64,000 bases of DNA from Raphanus sativus (lineage: Eukaryota; Streptophyta; Magnoliopsida; Brassicales; Brassicaceae): assembly GCF_000801105.2 (NCBI RefSeq), contig NC_079511.1, positions 11,834,784-11,898,783 of the forward strand. The letters are read 5' to 3'. The translations under genes were made by a program, and so were the position numbers. The notes under the pieces were generated by a model, which was not told the DNA's origin, did not search any database, and saw only the letters and a list, made by a program, of their open reading frames with translations. Position 1 is the first letter of the stretch; every line of letters starts with the position of its first letter. Positions 47,791-58,697 of the stretch are shown piece after piece.

Positions 47791-50379
47791 CCAACTTCTC
47801 TGCTGTAGGCGACATGGAATAAGACACCAACTTATCAACAGTGATATTGAGAGAGAAGACAAAATACCAAACCGTGTTTGCTAACTAGGTTCCACTAAGA
47901 ATTCAAAAATCTGTATGCGAAAATATTAGACCAAATCATATTTACAATTTTTGTGATCGATTGGATCAAAATTTATCATGAAAAGATATATGGTTTGATT
48001 TGATCGATCAAACAGACAGCACAAAGAGAAAAAGGTTCGGGTTAGCAATTGTTTAAGCGAAAAACTTAGATATAGTTTGAGGTTAATGCAAATTAAAAAA
48101 AAAGTTTATAAAGTGTGTTTCAAAACAAAAAAATATATCAAAAGTTTATGTTAATGCATAAGGAAGGGTAACGCAAACGTACATTTACTAGGATTCTAGG
48201 GCAAGGCATCTCTTTGCTAGATGTCTAGTGAATTAGTGAAGGAACTAATTTTATTTAATTACCCAAAAAGGATTCTGTCTTTGAGCCCACTTCCACTTAG
48301 AAGATTATTCTGAATTTTTTATAAGCATGAAGTACCCGAGGTTAATTAAAAAAAAATACACATTGGTTGATTTTGAGAGATACCAAGATTACAAACAAAT
48401 TGCTTAAGCAGTTACATTTTTGATCAAGAATTGTCATTACCTGGCCTCGGCCAAAGAACGACTAACAGTCGGGTTTTGTGTTGCTCCAAACACATGTAAA
48501 TACAAACCATGTATCTTCTAGCTATTTTTGGGTAACACCTGTGGATAAATAACTATTTCAGGAATAAATTGATATTTTGAATTTTACGTATTTAGCATCC
48601 AATACGAGAGAATTGAGAATGGACCCAACATAAAGAATCACATGCACATAGTTAATTAATACAATGAACATAGCCCATTGTTCTAAAAAATCTATAGCTC
48701 AAGATGTATTTGTATAACGGAAAACCAAAGCAAAGAAAAGAAGAATCGATCAGTAGGCTTCTGTAGAAATCGTATGAATGAAAGCAACAAAAGTACTAGA
48801 AATTAAGACTTCGTTCTTTGTTCATACGTGAACGGCAAATCAGTCAATCCTAACCGCGTCGTAGCCCACTACTCCCGTGTGGATGCATTTATAATTTTCC
48901 CTTCGCACTCAACTCAGACATTGACTCTTTTTTTTTTCTTTTTTTTCCCTTTTATTAGGTATTTTTTTGTACCATGTGCGGTGATAAATTTTTAAAAATT
49001 TAAGTTTTATTTAAAATTGAAATTTATTGAAATTATATATTTTATTATTTTGAGCAATTTTAATATAAATTTGATTTAATTAAATATAAGATTAAGAGAA
49101 TTTTTTTATTTAAAATTATATTTAATCTTAGTAATTTTTTATCTATTTATTTTGGTTATATATATTAAATCAACTTATATAAATTACTAAAAAAAATCAT
49201 ATAAAAATTGTATAGTTATCAAAAGTTAAAAATAAACAACATTTATAAAATTTGTATATCAAAAGAAACTAATGATATTATGATTACAAATTTATAATTT
49301 TTATAAAAAATTGTAGAAATTTTTTAAAAATTTAGTAATACAAATTGTATAATTTTAAAAATAAATTAAATAGTATTTCGAAATTTATAATTTCATATTT
49401 AAAAATATTTATTTTAGTGATGATTTATGAATTATTACCATGTTTAAAAAAAGTTTACCAAAAATATAAATCGATATTAAATGTAACGTATGAGTTATTG
49501 TCATATTCGATAAAGTTTTCCAAAATATATATTAATATTAAATGTAATTGTCCATATTATATTTACCTATAAGACATGTCATATTTTTTAAGTGTCATGT
49601 CATTTTTTTCTTTGCGAGAATGATCGTAGTGTATACAAATCATTTCGTAAATAATATCTAGAAGATATGAGTTCCATATACATATTTGAAAATTATTTTC
49701 TAACAGAAAATAAATATATGTGTTGCATATACATAAAACTAGTAAAGTATTATCAATCTACAGAATCCAAAAAATATCTAACATGGTGAAGTGGGGAAAT
49801 AATATATTCTTCTAATATTATTTATATAGGAAATTTGAATTTAAAAAAAAATTCAATCCTTGTTTGACACACAGAAAGCGTGTTGGATATTTTTAGATAT
49901 TCTTTTTTATTGAAAGTTAGTTATAGAGATAATTAGATACGACGTAAAATTAATATCTGGATGTCTCTATGCAAGGGCTAATTTAGACACATTATGCTAG
50001 GAGTGACATAAGTACCATATTAGATATAGATTTTTTTACACTCACAGACACTTTATGTCTTTCTATTTATTCCAATAGACACTTTCTGCTTGTCACACAC
50101 TTTATATGTAGTGAATGACGAATATATCCCTTAACCATCTCTCTCGTTACTTTTTTGCTAAAATTTGGTTCTATCTCTCTCGTTATTTTATATGCTTAAA
50201 GATATATCTGATTTTATTTATTTTTCTTCTTTCTTTTCCAAATCTTCTTGAACCACTATCCAGAAAGTACAAAACTTTACTCTTCCTTAATTTTTTTTCT
50301 CTTTTGATTATATTGTTCTCTCGATATATATCTATGTATGAGGAGATTGAAACTCGTTCCTCTTTATTTACCAATTTAT

Positions 50380-50778
50380 TTAATCCTCTTTCTTGAATGG
50401 ATGAGATTTGGAGATTTCGGTGATGTAGTAGAGATACATCAATTCCGACGAATCAGCACCGGTGATTAAAACAATTAATCCGTTAAGGAGACTCGAATTG
50501 GACCAAAGCTGAGAACGGCGATCTTGGAAAAGACAAAGTGAGCTAGGAAGAACGTTACAACAAAGAATGAGAAGATGATAATGACGAGTTCGACAATGGA
50601 ATAGAGAGGATTTAAAAGCAGCTGAGGATACATCCGATAAAACAGAAGATGAAGAAGAAAGCTTGGGGCTTGGTTTGGAAGTTCTTGTAAAAAAGAAAAA
50701 TGACAAATTGAAATGCCAAGTCGTAAATCTGGCGTTACCAATTTGATGGTTTCTCATTTGTCCATAGGAGAAGAACAA
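50380..50778 (-). other. unidentified coding-like segment
   Basis: Less AT-rich than its surroundings. On the minus strand one frame reads a hydrophobic segment (YSIVELVIIIFSFFVVTFF) after a polar N-terminus, and another frame is Ser-rich; neither resembles a family I know. It could be a captured gene fragment in a transposon or chance. No start, splice or homologue is supported. Confidence 0.25.
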
Positions 50779-50865
50779 GCTCCAAAAGGTATCCTAAAGG
50801 TATCAGCTTTTGTAAGCTTATTCTCTTTTTTTGAATTCATCAACCTGTTTAGCTAAGAAGTGAAC

Positions 50866-50990
50866 ACAAACTTTGTCCACAAAATCTTGTCCACAAAATT
50901 TTGAACATGAAATTTTGTGGACACGAAATTTTACAGGTTTGAAAATTTTGTCCACAAAACTCTATCCACAACATTGTGTCATAGATGGAA
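50866..50990. repeat. degenerate TTTTGTCCACAAAA repeats
   Basis: Several copies of a TTGTCCACAAAA / TTTTGTGGACA word in both orientations lie close together, and related TCCACAT words continue to about 51410. This looks like decayed transposon ends. Confidence 0.4.
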
Positions 50991-53307
50991 GATAAAAATT
51001 TTGGCTACAAATAATTGAAAGTAATCTTGTTAAGGTGACTGGGTAACACAAGATTGAATAAAAACTCTGAAAGTTCGATACTTTGATTGCAATAGACAAA
51101 TATCATAATTGAGGGAGAGACGGGATCTTTCGCGTTCAGTTGTAAACTCTTGTTTGTGACTGTGACTATAAACCCTTTCTCATGATTAATAAAATTAGCC
51201 TCATCTGTTTATTGAACATTTTGTTTAGTTGATTGGATTTAGAAAATGTTTTGACTTAATGAAACAGTTTGTGGACCTTCTATTAGTTGGATATGTCAAT
51301 TCTTAATTTGACAATTACAGTTTTTTGATATTCTATCAATTATCCACATCTACCATTGGTAACAGTGAATTTTCGTCCACATCCACAAATGCAACCATTT
51401 TCAGCATCCACAATATGTATACACATGCATATCAGAGAGACTTGATTCAACACGGTAACTCATAGACATATTAGGTTCAAAGACTCAAAATATGATCTTG
51501 GTTAATTTAGTTAATATGAAACCACATTTTTCAAATCAACACTAAATCATATACATTTTGTATACATTTACGGTGTCCATGTCCACAATTTTTTTCATAT
51601 TTAAATTGCAAAAATATACCAAAATGGATCTTAAAATGTAGAGAACAAAAAGACATAATTTATTATAACAAATTTATTTATTTATATATTTTACATATGT
51701 TAAAATAATCACATAAAGAAATAGATGAGATTGATAAAGTAGTATTAGAAAACTAACTCAGGTTCTGTGATTTCTAAACCAAGACAAAAGGATAGTAATG
51801 TAAAACACTAGGGGGATGAGAGGGAAAAAATGCTTTTCAAGTGGTAAATGTGTTAAAAAAAAAATTGTGTCTGTTAGAGTAATCAACTCAATAAAGAATA
51901 CAAAGAGAACGAAGGAGGGTTGTGCAAAATTGAAAAATAATATGAGAAGATTGCTAAAAAGGATGATAAATTCATTTATGCTAAAATAATACGCATGCCT
52001 TTTCTGGATACAGGTGTTAGGTTACCGGTACCTTTACGATTCATTTCACACATTTACACACCTAATAGGTCAAACAAAGCTAAGGGAAACGACATAAAAG
52101 AATACCCTTTCTGTGATCACCCACCAGAATTTAGGATTTAAATCAACCAGCAGCAAACAAGACCTTCCAGTCCCAGAGCTTAATAAACAAGTTTTTTTTC
52201 AAAAAAAAAAGAGCTTAATAAACAAGTTAAAAAGAATTTGTTACTTTATATCATCATGTTACTTTATATATGACATATATATCATCATGACATATATATC
52301 ATCATGTTACGTATGTGTATGTTTTTGCTTGATTGTAATTCACTCTTGCGTCAACAGAACTACATGTAAAATAAGCAAATATGGATCAAGCAGGATTTAG
52401 CATATCAAATTAAACAAATGGGATCTAATACAATAACTACTAAATAAATACATCAATAGATAAAATACATATGTATATATATACTATTTTAAAAAGTGGA
52501 ATACCTGAATTTAAATGCAAAACCATTTTTAAGAGTAACAATTGATTTTTTAAGAATATCAATACAAATATAGAATGTACTACTAGATGAAAAGGAAATA
52601 GTCTTACATATATAAAATACAAATACAATCGATACAGATATTTATAGAAAACTAAATAAATTTATATATATATATATGTCTTTTACAAATAAGATAAGAT
52701 GATGTAAAATAATATATGCATCGCATGAAACAACTCCAAATTTGACACATGAGATGATCTACAAACAGTCCGTATTTTGTTCTTTTACAAAGAGAAATTA
52801 CAAACAGTTTATTATACACCTGCAGTTTTATAAAGATTATAGTTTTGAAGTTTTTACATACTTTAAAAATATAATTACAATACCAACAATAATCTTACGT
52901 TTATAAATATTTTATTTAAAAAATATTATATGTAATAATTATCTTAATTAATATGGACAAAATTAAAAAAACAAATAAAAATTTACACTGAAATACACAA
53001 AATTATTATCTTTATAAAACAAGTAGAAATTTCAAAATTACTATCTTCTTCAAACAGAAACAATATATTTTATTATTATAAATTATTGAACTCGTAATAT
53101 TTGATAATTATGTTGAATAGAAAGTTACACAAGTATGATGATTTATTTTGGGTCCCATTTATTTTTAACAACTTTATATGCTTCGCATTCAAAGCCTAAG
53201 TCATAGCTATATCAGCTTCGTTAATGTTACTATGTATAGGTGTCGATCTAAGCTCCCAACTACACATACCACCGTGGCATTTACTACACACACCTCGATG
53301 CAATTGT

Positions 53308-53381
53308 TGCTTTTAAATACAATCAAAGTTGCAACAGAAAAAAAAAACAGAGCAAGAAAAAGCTAGAGAAAGAATCTGATA
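53308..53381 (+). promoter_or_regulatory. LTPG1 core promoter and 5' leader
   Basis: TTTTAAATACAA at about 53310 is a plausible TATA box about 70 bp before the ATG; an A-rich leader follows. Confidence 0.45.
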
Positions 53382-55784
53382 ATGAAGGGTCTTCATTTCC
53401 ACCTCTTCCTAGTCACCATGACGGTCGCTGCATCCATCTCCGCGGAAACACCAGCCGCTCCGGCGGGCGGAGGAGCATTGGCTGAGAAATGTAGCCAAGT
53501 TATTCCAAAGGTAAGTTTGTGTTTGGATTTCGCGACCGGGAAAGCACCAAAACCGTCTGAGAAGTGTTGTGACGCTATCGAAGATATAAAAGAGAAGGAT
53601 CCAAAGTGTTTGTGTTTCTTGGTACAACAAGCGAAGACAGGAGGACAAGCTATGAAGGATCTTGGTGTTCAAGAAGCCAAGCTTATTCAACTTCCAACTG
53701 CTTGTCAGCTCCAAAACGCTAGCATCTCCAATTGTCCAAGTACGTTTCTCGTTATTTTGGCTATTTCCTTACACTTACTTCTAAGTTTTAGCAGGACCGG
53801 CTCATAGTTTACCCCTGGCTCATAGTTTACAGGGGTCCTTGGGCAAAAAAATTTTTTAGACCCTTTAATTATTAAAAAAAATATTTTAGCATGATTTTTA
53901 AAAAAAAAATATAGTATACAAAACGTTAAACTTTAAATATGAAAATATTTTAAATATTTTTTCAAAATACATGAATATTTATTTTTGTTTTTAAAAGAAG
54001 TTAATTTTTTCTTTGAAAAAATAAAAATAATATTTAAAAAAAATTGGAACCCGCATATCATGACTTCGGAGCGGTCACACTGAGTTTTAGTTCTTGTCCT
54101 GTTTTTTTTTATAATTTCTATCTGATTATGACTTATTTCATGTGTCTATAAGCTAATCAACGACACATGCAAATTAGTAAGATATTGAGGCTATTCGGAG
54201 AAATTGCATACTCTTTCCGCTTCATTAAGATCCACATTCTAGGAAAACAATTTGTTTCAAAAATATACATTTTTTACTAGATTTAACAAGAAATTGTTAA
54301 CTTAAAAAATTAATAGTGTTTATTAGATTTCTAAAAGTTATGGAAAATTGTTTTTCACAAAAAACAATATATTTATAGTTAAATTTAATGTATTTTTTAA
54401 TATATGTGAAAAATCTAGATATGCATTTTTTTGAAACAAAGAGAATGTTAGCATTTGATGAGTTTAAGATGAACAGTAGAAGGAAGCATGAACAGTAGAA
54501 CTAGGTTCCGAATAGTAACTGCAGTCGAGCGGTGCGGGATAAACAGTTCAACTGCGGTGCGGTTTGGACAGTTATAAAAATATATAGATATATGATATAT
54601 GTATAGATTTTTGTTACTATTAACTGCGGTGTAGGACGGACGGTTCGTCACTATTCGGAACCTATATATCTATACGATAATTATTGTTTCGACCAAGACG
54701 AGTAGTTCAGTGGTTCAGATTTGAATATCCTATTGCATCTTGAGATTCAGTTTCTCACCATTGCACCTTGGAGGAGAGTTTAAAACATACAGTATTACTG
54801 AAATTATAACCGTTTTAAACCCTATCAAAAAAAATTATAACACTTTCTATACAAATAATTAAGTCATTTTCAAGCTATAGAGTTAAATGAAGCGCCATGC
54901 ATGTCACAAAATATGGTTTTGTGATGTTTATGTCTGATTTAATCATTAGTTTAATTTCGTTGTCAGAATAGTATAAAATTGTTTTCTTATGCTAGTATGT
55001 TTATTGAGGGATTCTTAGCAGGGATTATTAACGGAATATAAGAAATCGTCTCTTCATTTTTTACTAAAAAAAACTAAAAATCGATTTTTAAATAAAATAT
55101 TTAAGAGCCGATTTTTAGCTTTTTTAGTTAAAAATTAAGAAATGGTATCTTATATTCCGTTAAAAAATTCCCACTAAAAATCCCCAATAAACATGCTCAA
55201 GAACAAGAAACCAACCAGTAACTGATTTCTGCTATACTTTAATGCGACAGGTGCCTTGGGTTGCAACTTGCAAAACATTTTACAGAATTGCATTTAATTT
55301 TTCGACATTTATAAATATAAATTTCCCCAAAACAGAGCCAATTTATTTATAGTCGTTACAATTAAATAAGAAATTCTGCTGGTCCCTTCCTGAAAAACGT
55401 CATGTGTAACGAAGACAATTTTTCTTTGAATTTTCAAGATGTGTACTTTTGTAATAGAAGTATCTTTTGGTCAGTGACATTGCTAATTAATTGATGCTGG
55501 GGTTTTTTTTGTACTGGCTTTAATTGATGCTGTGTTGAAATATGCATTAATGAACAGAGCTTCTCGGGATTTCGCCGAGCTCGCCAGACGCAGCAGTATT
55601 CACAAGCAATGCCACAACAATGACACCGGAGGCGCCGGCAGGGAAGTCTCCGGCAACTCCAGCGACGTCTGCGGAGAAAGGAGGATCAGCTTCCATAAAA
55701 GATGGTCACCTCGTTGTGGCTCTAGCCATCGCTTTGATTACCGTCTCCTTCGTCTCGACCTTGCCTAGGATGGCTTTGGCATAG
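53382..55784 (+). CDS. GPI-anchored non-specific lipid transfer protein, LTPG1-like
   Basis: Two exons, 53382-53739 and 55558-55784, join in frame (codon AAG split across the intron) to 194 residues. A signal peptide spans about residues 1-21. The eight-cysteine lipid-transfer domain follows in the order C, C, CC, CLC, C, C (EKC, SLC, KCCD, CLCF, TACQ, SNCP). A Pro/Ala/Thr/Ser-rich spacer precedes a C-terminal hydrophobic tail (LVVALAIALITVSFV) that fits a GPI-attachment signal. LTPG1 in Arabidopsis moves wax lipids across the cell wall to the cuticle from the outer plasma membrane. The intron is 1818 bp and contains several MITE-like elements. Reading exon 1 past 53739 gives a false 141-codon frame. 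Synteny between ABCB13 and NTF2B supports the name. Confidence 0.93.
53797..53850. repeat. GCCGGC-type dispersed repeat, copy 2, with internal duplication
   Basis: GGCTCATAGTTTAC occurs twice within about 18 bp in the LTPG1 intron, followed by AGGGGTCCTTGGGC. Related in inverted orientation to 47740-47790. Confidence 0.45.
54207..54449. mobile_element. Stowaway-like MITE in LTPG1 intron
   Basis: Inverted ends CATACTCTTTCCGCTTCATT and the complement of ACATTCTCTTTGTTTCA enclose an AT-rich interior of about 240 bp. Confidence 0.55.
54502..54664. mobile_element. short hAT-like MITE in LTPG1 intron
   Basis: 163 bp with inverted ends TAGGTTCCGAATAGT and ACTATTCGGAACCTA, a perfect 15-bp pair. The interior repeats a TGCGGTG word. 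No clear target duplication. Confidence 0.6.
54993..55198. mobile_element. Tourist-like MITE in LTPG1 intron
   Basis: Inverted arms: ATGTTTATTGAGGGATTCTT ... AACGGAATATAAGA at the left and the complement of these at the right, ending ATAAACAT. It folds nearly end to end over about 205 bp. Left end is degenerate. Confidence 0.6.
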
Positions 55785-57517
55785 ACGGTAGCTAAGCACG
55801 TGAGGTTTTGCTGAGGCACATGTGACACTAGGGATGTAATTTTTCTTTCTTTATTATGTTGTGGTGCTTTTGTTTCAAACTTTCAAGACTTTCTTTTCAA
55901 GTATGTTTCGTGGTTCGAACCATTTGTTGTAATGAGTGAACTTTCCCACGTAATCGGATCTCTTTCCGCAAAACCCACTGTTATGTTCTATATATTTGAG
56001 TTTTCACATGCGGTCGAGCAACATTTTTACAAAGTAAAAACCTTTCTTTTTTTTTTTGCTAAGAAAACAAAATAGAAAATTTTCTACAAAATGAACAGTA
56101 TAAAATCACAATTCAATCACCTTTTCCAAGGTCCAATGCAGGCGTAAGTCAGGTGATATACGCACAGGAGAAACTTCAACAAAGCTCGGAGTATCACTGC
56201 ATTTTCATAGACTGAGAGAAACGACGAATAATAGCTAAGAAGCACTAAAATCGACAATTTTGGTCACACTAGAATAATAGCTAAGAAGCACTAAAATCCA
56301 CAATTTTTGATCACACGACAAACATGGCGAAGCAGATTTAAAACGGGTGGTACAGTTTTTCATGGCATGTGGCAATCATTCATTGTGTAAACAAAAGAAA
56401 GATAACAGTACATAATGGCTCGCATAAGTAGGTGGACTTCAGACTTGAAAGCAAGAATAAGGAGCTCTCTGGTGACACAATTTGGTCTAAGCTCACAACA
56501 AGCAGAAGATTCTTTTTAGCAAAAAAAAAAAAACAAGCAGAAGATTTGTTGTAACCCTGAGTTACAGTTAAATGTTAAGAGAACTAGCAAAAAGTATCAT
56601 ACTCATAGAAACCTAACCTACAAATGTGAAATGATTATGTGCTAAAACAGCAGGAGCTTGCAGAAAATCATTAATACCAGCAGAACCACCCAAAGTGAGA
56701 AAGCTATTCGTGTCCTGTAAAATACTATCTGGACACAGTGTCATATTGGAGTTAGCTTACAAAAATAAGACGAGTAATGCCATTACTAAATCTTTTTTTT
56801 ATGGAACAACCGTTACTTAAATCAAATTACCTGATTTTGGAGAACACTCTTGTCAGTTGCTAGCCCCTCTACCATGTTTAAGGCCTTATCTGACTGAGCC
56901 AAATGATTCAAAGGAACCGTCGGCAGTCACACACAATCACCATCAAGTAAAAGCTATAAAATTCCATTGCATATATACATTGTCAATATAAATTTCATGT
57001 TTTTGAATTCAAATCAATCCCTTACATATGATTAAATAGAATTCCAGTACATGTCAAAATTATATATTTTCAGTTTATATATTGACAAATAAGACATATA
57101 TTACCAGAGATATATATTTTCATTTTTTATAGCATAATACATGTGAGTTTATATTTTGTTTCTGTTTTTGCATTTAATTAAAAATTAAAGAGTATTTTGT
57201 TTTTAACTGCAAATATTGTGTTCACATTAAAATGAGATTTATATTTTTCATTTTTAACATGTCATAATAGTTTGTTGTTCAAAAAACATGTAATAGTTTA
57301 AGCTAATGTTGTCATTCACATCAAAAATGATACTCCTACAAAATATAGTGAAATATAAACTTGACAAGAAAATAAAACAGAGAAAGAAAAAGAAAAAAAA
57401 AAATCAGCGTCGTTGCAACGCGAAGTTGAGCGGTATTATTCTCTGAATAAATACTAACACAAAAACCCTTTCCGTCTCTCTATAGTCTCCACCAACACTC
57501 GCTTCTATCTCTCTCTA
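55785..57517. other. spacer between LTPG1 and NTF2B
   Basis: Includes the LTPG1 3' UTR and the NTF2B promoter and leader (CT-rich, 57470-57517). A direct duplication of AATAGCTAAGAAGCACTAAAATC occurs in two copies near 56229 and 56274, longer than 20 bp in total. Arabidopsis has an extra gene here (AT1G27960, a YTH-domain protein as I recall) that I do not find. Confidence 0.45.
56630..56953 (-). pseudogene. unidentified coding-like remnant
   Basis: On the minus strand 56953-56832 reads PLNHLAQSDKALNMVEG, ATDKSVLQNQ and then a donor-like GTAATT. After an acceptor-like CAG near 56733, the sequence reads DSILQDTNSFLTLGG and LQAPAVLAHN before a stop. The two stretches look like exons of a lost gene. 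I cannot name the family. Confidence 0.3.
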
Positions 57518-58161
57518 ATGGCGGCGGCGCAGATGGATCCCGATGCAGTGGCGAAGGCCTTCGTGGAGCATTACTACTCGACCTTCGACAACAACCGTGT
57601 AGGTCTGGGAGGTCTCTACCAGGAAGCTTCAATGCTCACCTTCGAAGGTCAGAAGATCCAAGGAGTCCAGAGCATCGTCGCCAAGCTCACCTCTCTCCCT
57701 TTCCAGCAGTGCAAACACAACATCTCCACCGTCGATTGCCAGCCTTCTGGCCCCGCCTCCGGTATGCTCGTTTTCGTCTCCGGCAACCTCCAGCTCGCCG
57801 GCGAGGAGCACGCTCTCAAGTTCAGCCAGGTCTCTCTCTCTATCTCTCTCTTTATTTGAATAGTTAGATCGCTAGGGGTTTAGATCCGTAAGCCTGGGTA
57901 TTAGCATGTGATAGATCTGCTTGTTTCAGTCATTTGAGTTATTGTCAAGTTTCTTTAGTTCAAGACACCTCCTATGTATCAAGACTTGTGTTTGGTTTTG
58001 GTATCTTTGATCGATCTTGTCTGTTTGTTATCTTTGGTCTTGTTGTTATAACACAGCCTTTTTTTTCTTTTTGGGGTGTGATGCAGATGTTTCACTTGAT
58101 GCCGACGCCACAAGGAAGCTTTTACGTGTTTAATGATATATTCAGGTTGAACTACGCCTGA
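57518..58161 (+). CDS. nuclear transport factor 2, NTF2B-like
   Basis: Two exons, 57518-57829 and 58087-58161, join in frame to 128 residues, the full length of the small NTF2 family. The protein consists of one NTF2 fold: FVEHYYSTFDNNR, GLYQEASMLTFEG, IVAKLTSLPFQQ, VDCQPSGPASGMLVFVSG, and MFHLMPTPQGSFYVFNDIFRLNYA. NTF2 binds RanGDP and FG nucleoporins and returns Ran to the nucleus. The MAAAQMDPDAV start is a little longer than the Arabidopsis NTF2B start. The exon 2 acceptor (GATGCAG) restores the family C-terminus; reading past 57829 adds a false tail. Confidence 0.95.
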
Positions 58162-58697
58162 AGAGGAATCTCGGATTGTTTTAGCATACATCAATGTTGC
58201 ATTCCTACTTTATACTATTCTAGCAATGATATTTATCTTGAGAACAGAGCAAAATCGTCTCGTTTGTATTTGGGTTTTGTTCATTTGTCATTTACAAATC
58301 TAATGACTCCATGAGACAATTTGAAAGGGTTTCCAATATGCTTTTTCATCTGAATATTTTTGATTTATTGGTTTATGTGATTTTGCTGTACGGAGAGCTC
58401 TGGCCACATCTCTAGGTCCAAGCTTATTTATTAGCCTATCAAAGTGTTTCTCTTTCTTTTTAGTCACCAGTTCTGGTTTAAATGAAAGCATGTTACTATT
58501 TTAGCTGAGAGGCAGCATTGGCTTTAGCTAAAAGCAGCTTGTGGTGATGTGTCGTTGAGTGTTTTTGTCTACCGGCCGTGCCTTGCACACGATGTGACCT
58601 CAACGAAATCCTTGTTCTATCATCTCGATCACTTTCTCCTTTTCTATTTTCAAAACGTTTCAATTTACTACCAGCCTCAATCACCACAAACAAAAAA
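58162..58697. other. spacer between NTF2B and DPL1 pseudogene
   Basis: NTF2B 3' UTR followed by unremarkable sequence with no supported gene. It would include the former DPL1 promoter. Confidence 0.45.

Larger units (their letters stand above)
46813..53307. other. 6.5-kb repeat-rich intergenic region
   Basis: Holds the ABCB13 5' UTR and promoter at the left and the LTPG1 promoter at the right. Between them is AT-rich DNA (especially 48950-49600 and 52230-53100) with TA microsatellites (52660-52676) and short tandem copies of a CATATATATCATCATG word (52263-52310). A paired AGAGCTTAATAAACAAGTT repeat occurs at about 52176 and 52210. Two segments of possible interest are listed separately (47632-47790, 50380-50778). 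No confident gene. Confidence 0.45.

Noticed and set aside
53740..53807. A 141-codon single-exon version of LTPG1
   Set aside because: The frame runs through a good donor into the intron; the second exon at 55558 restores the known spacer and GPI tail. It may exist only as an intron-retained form.
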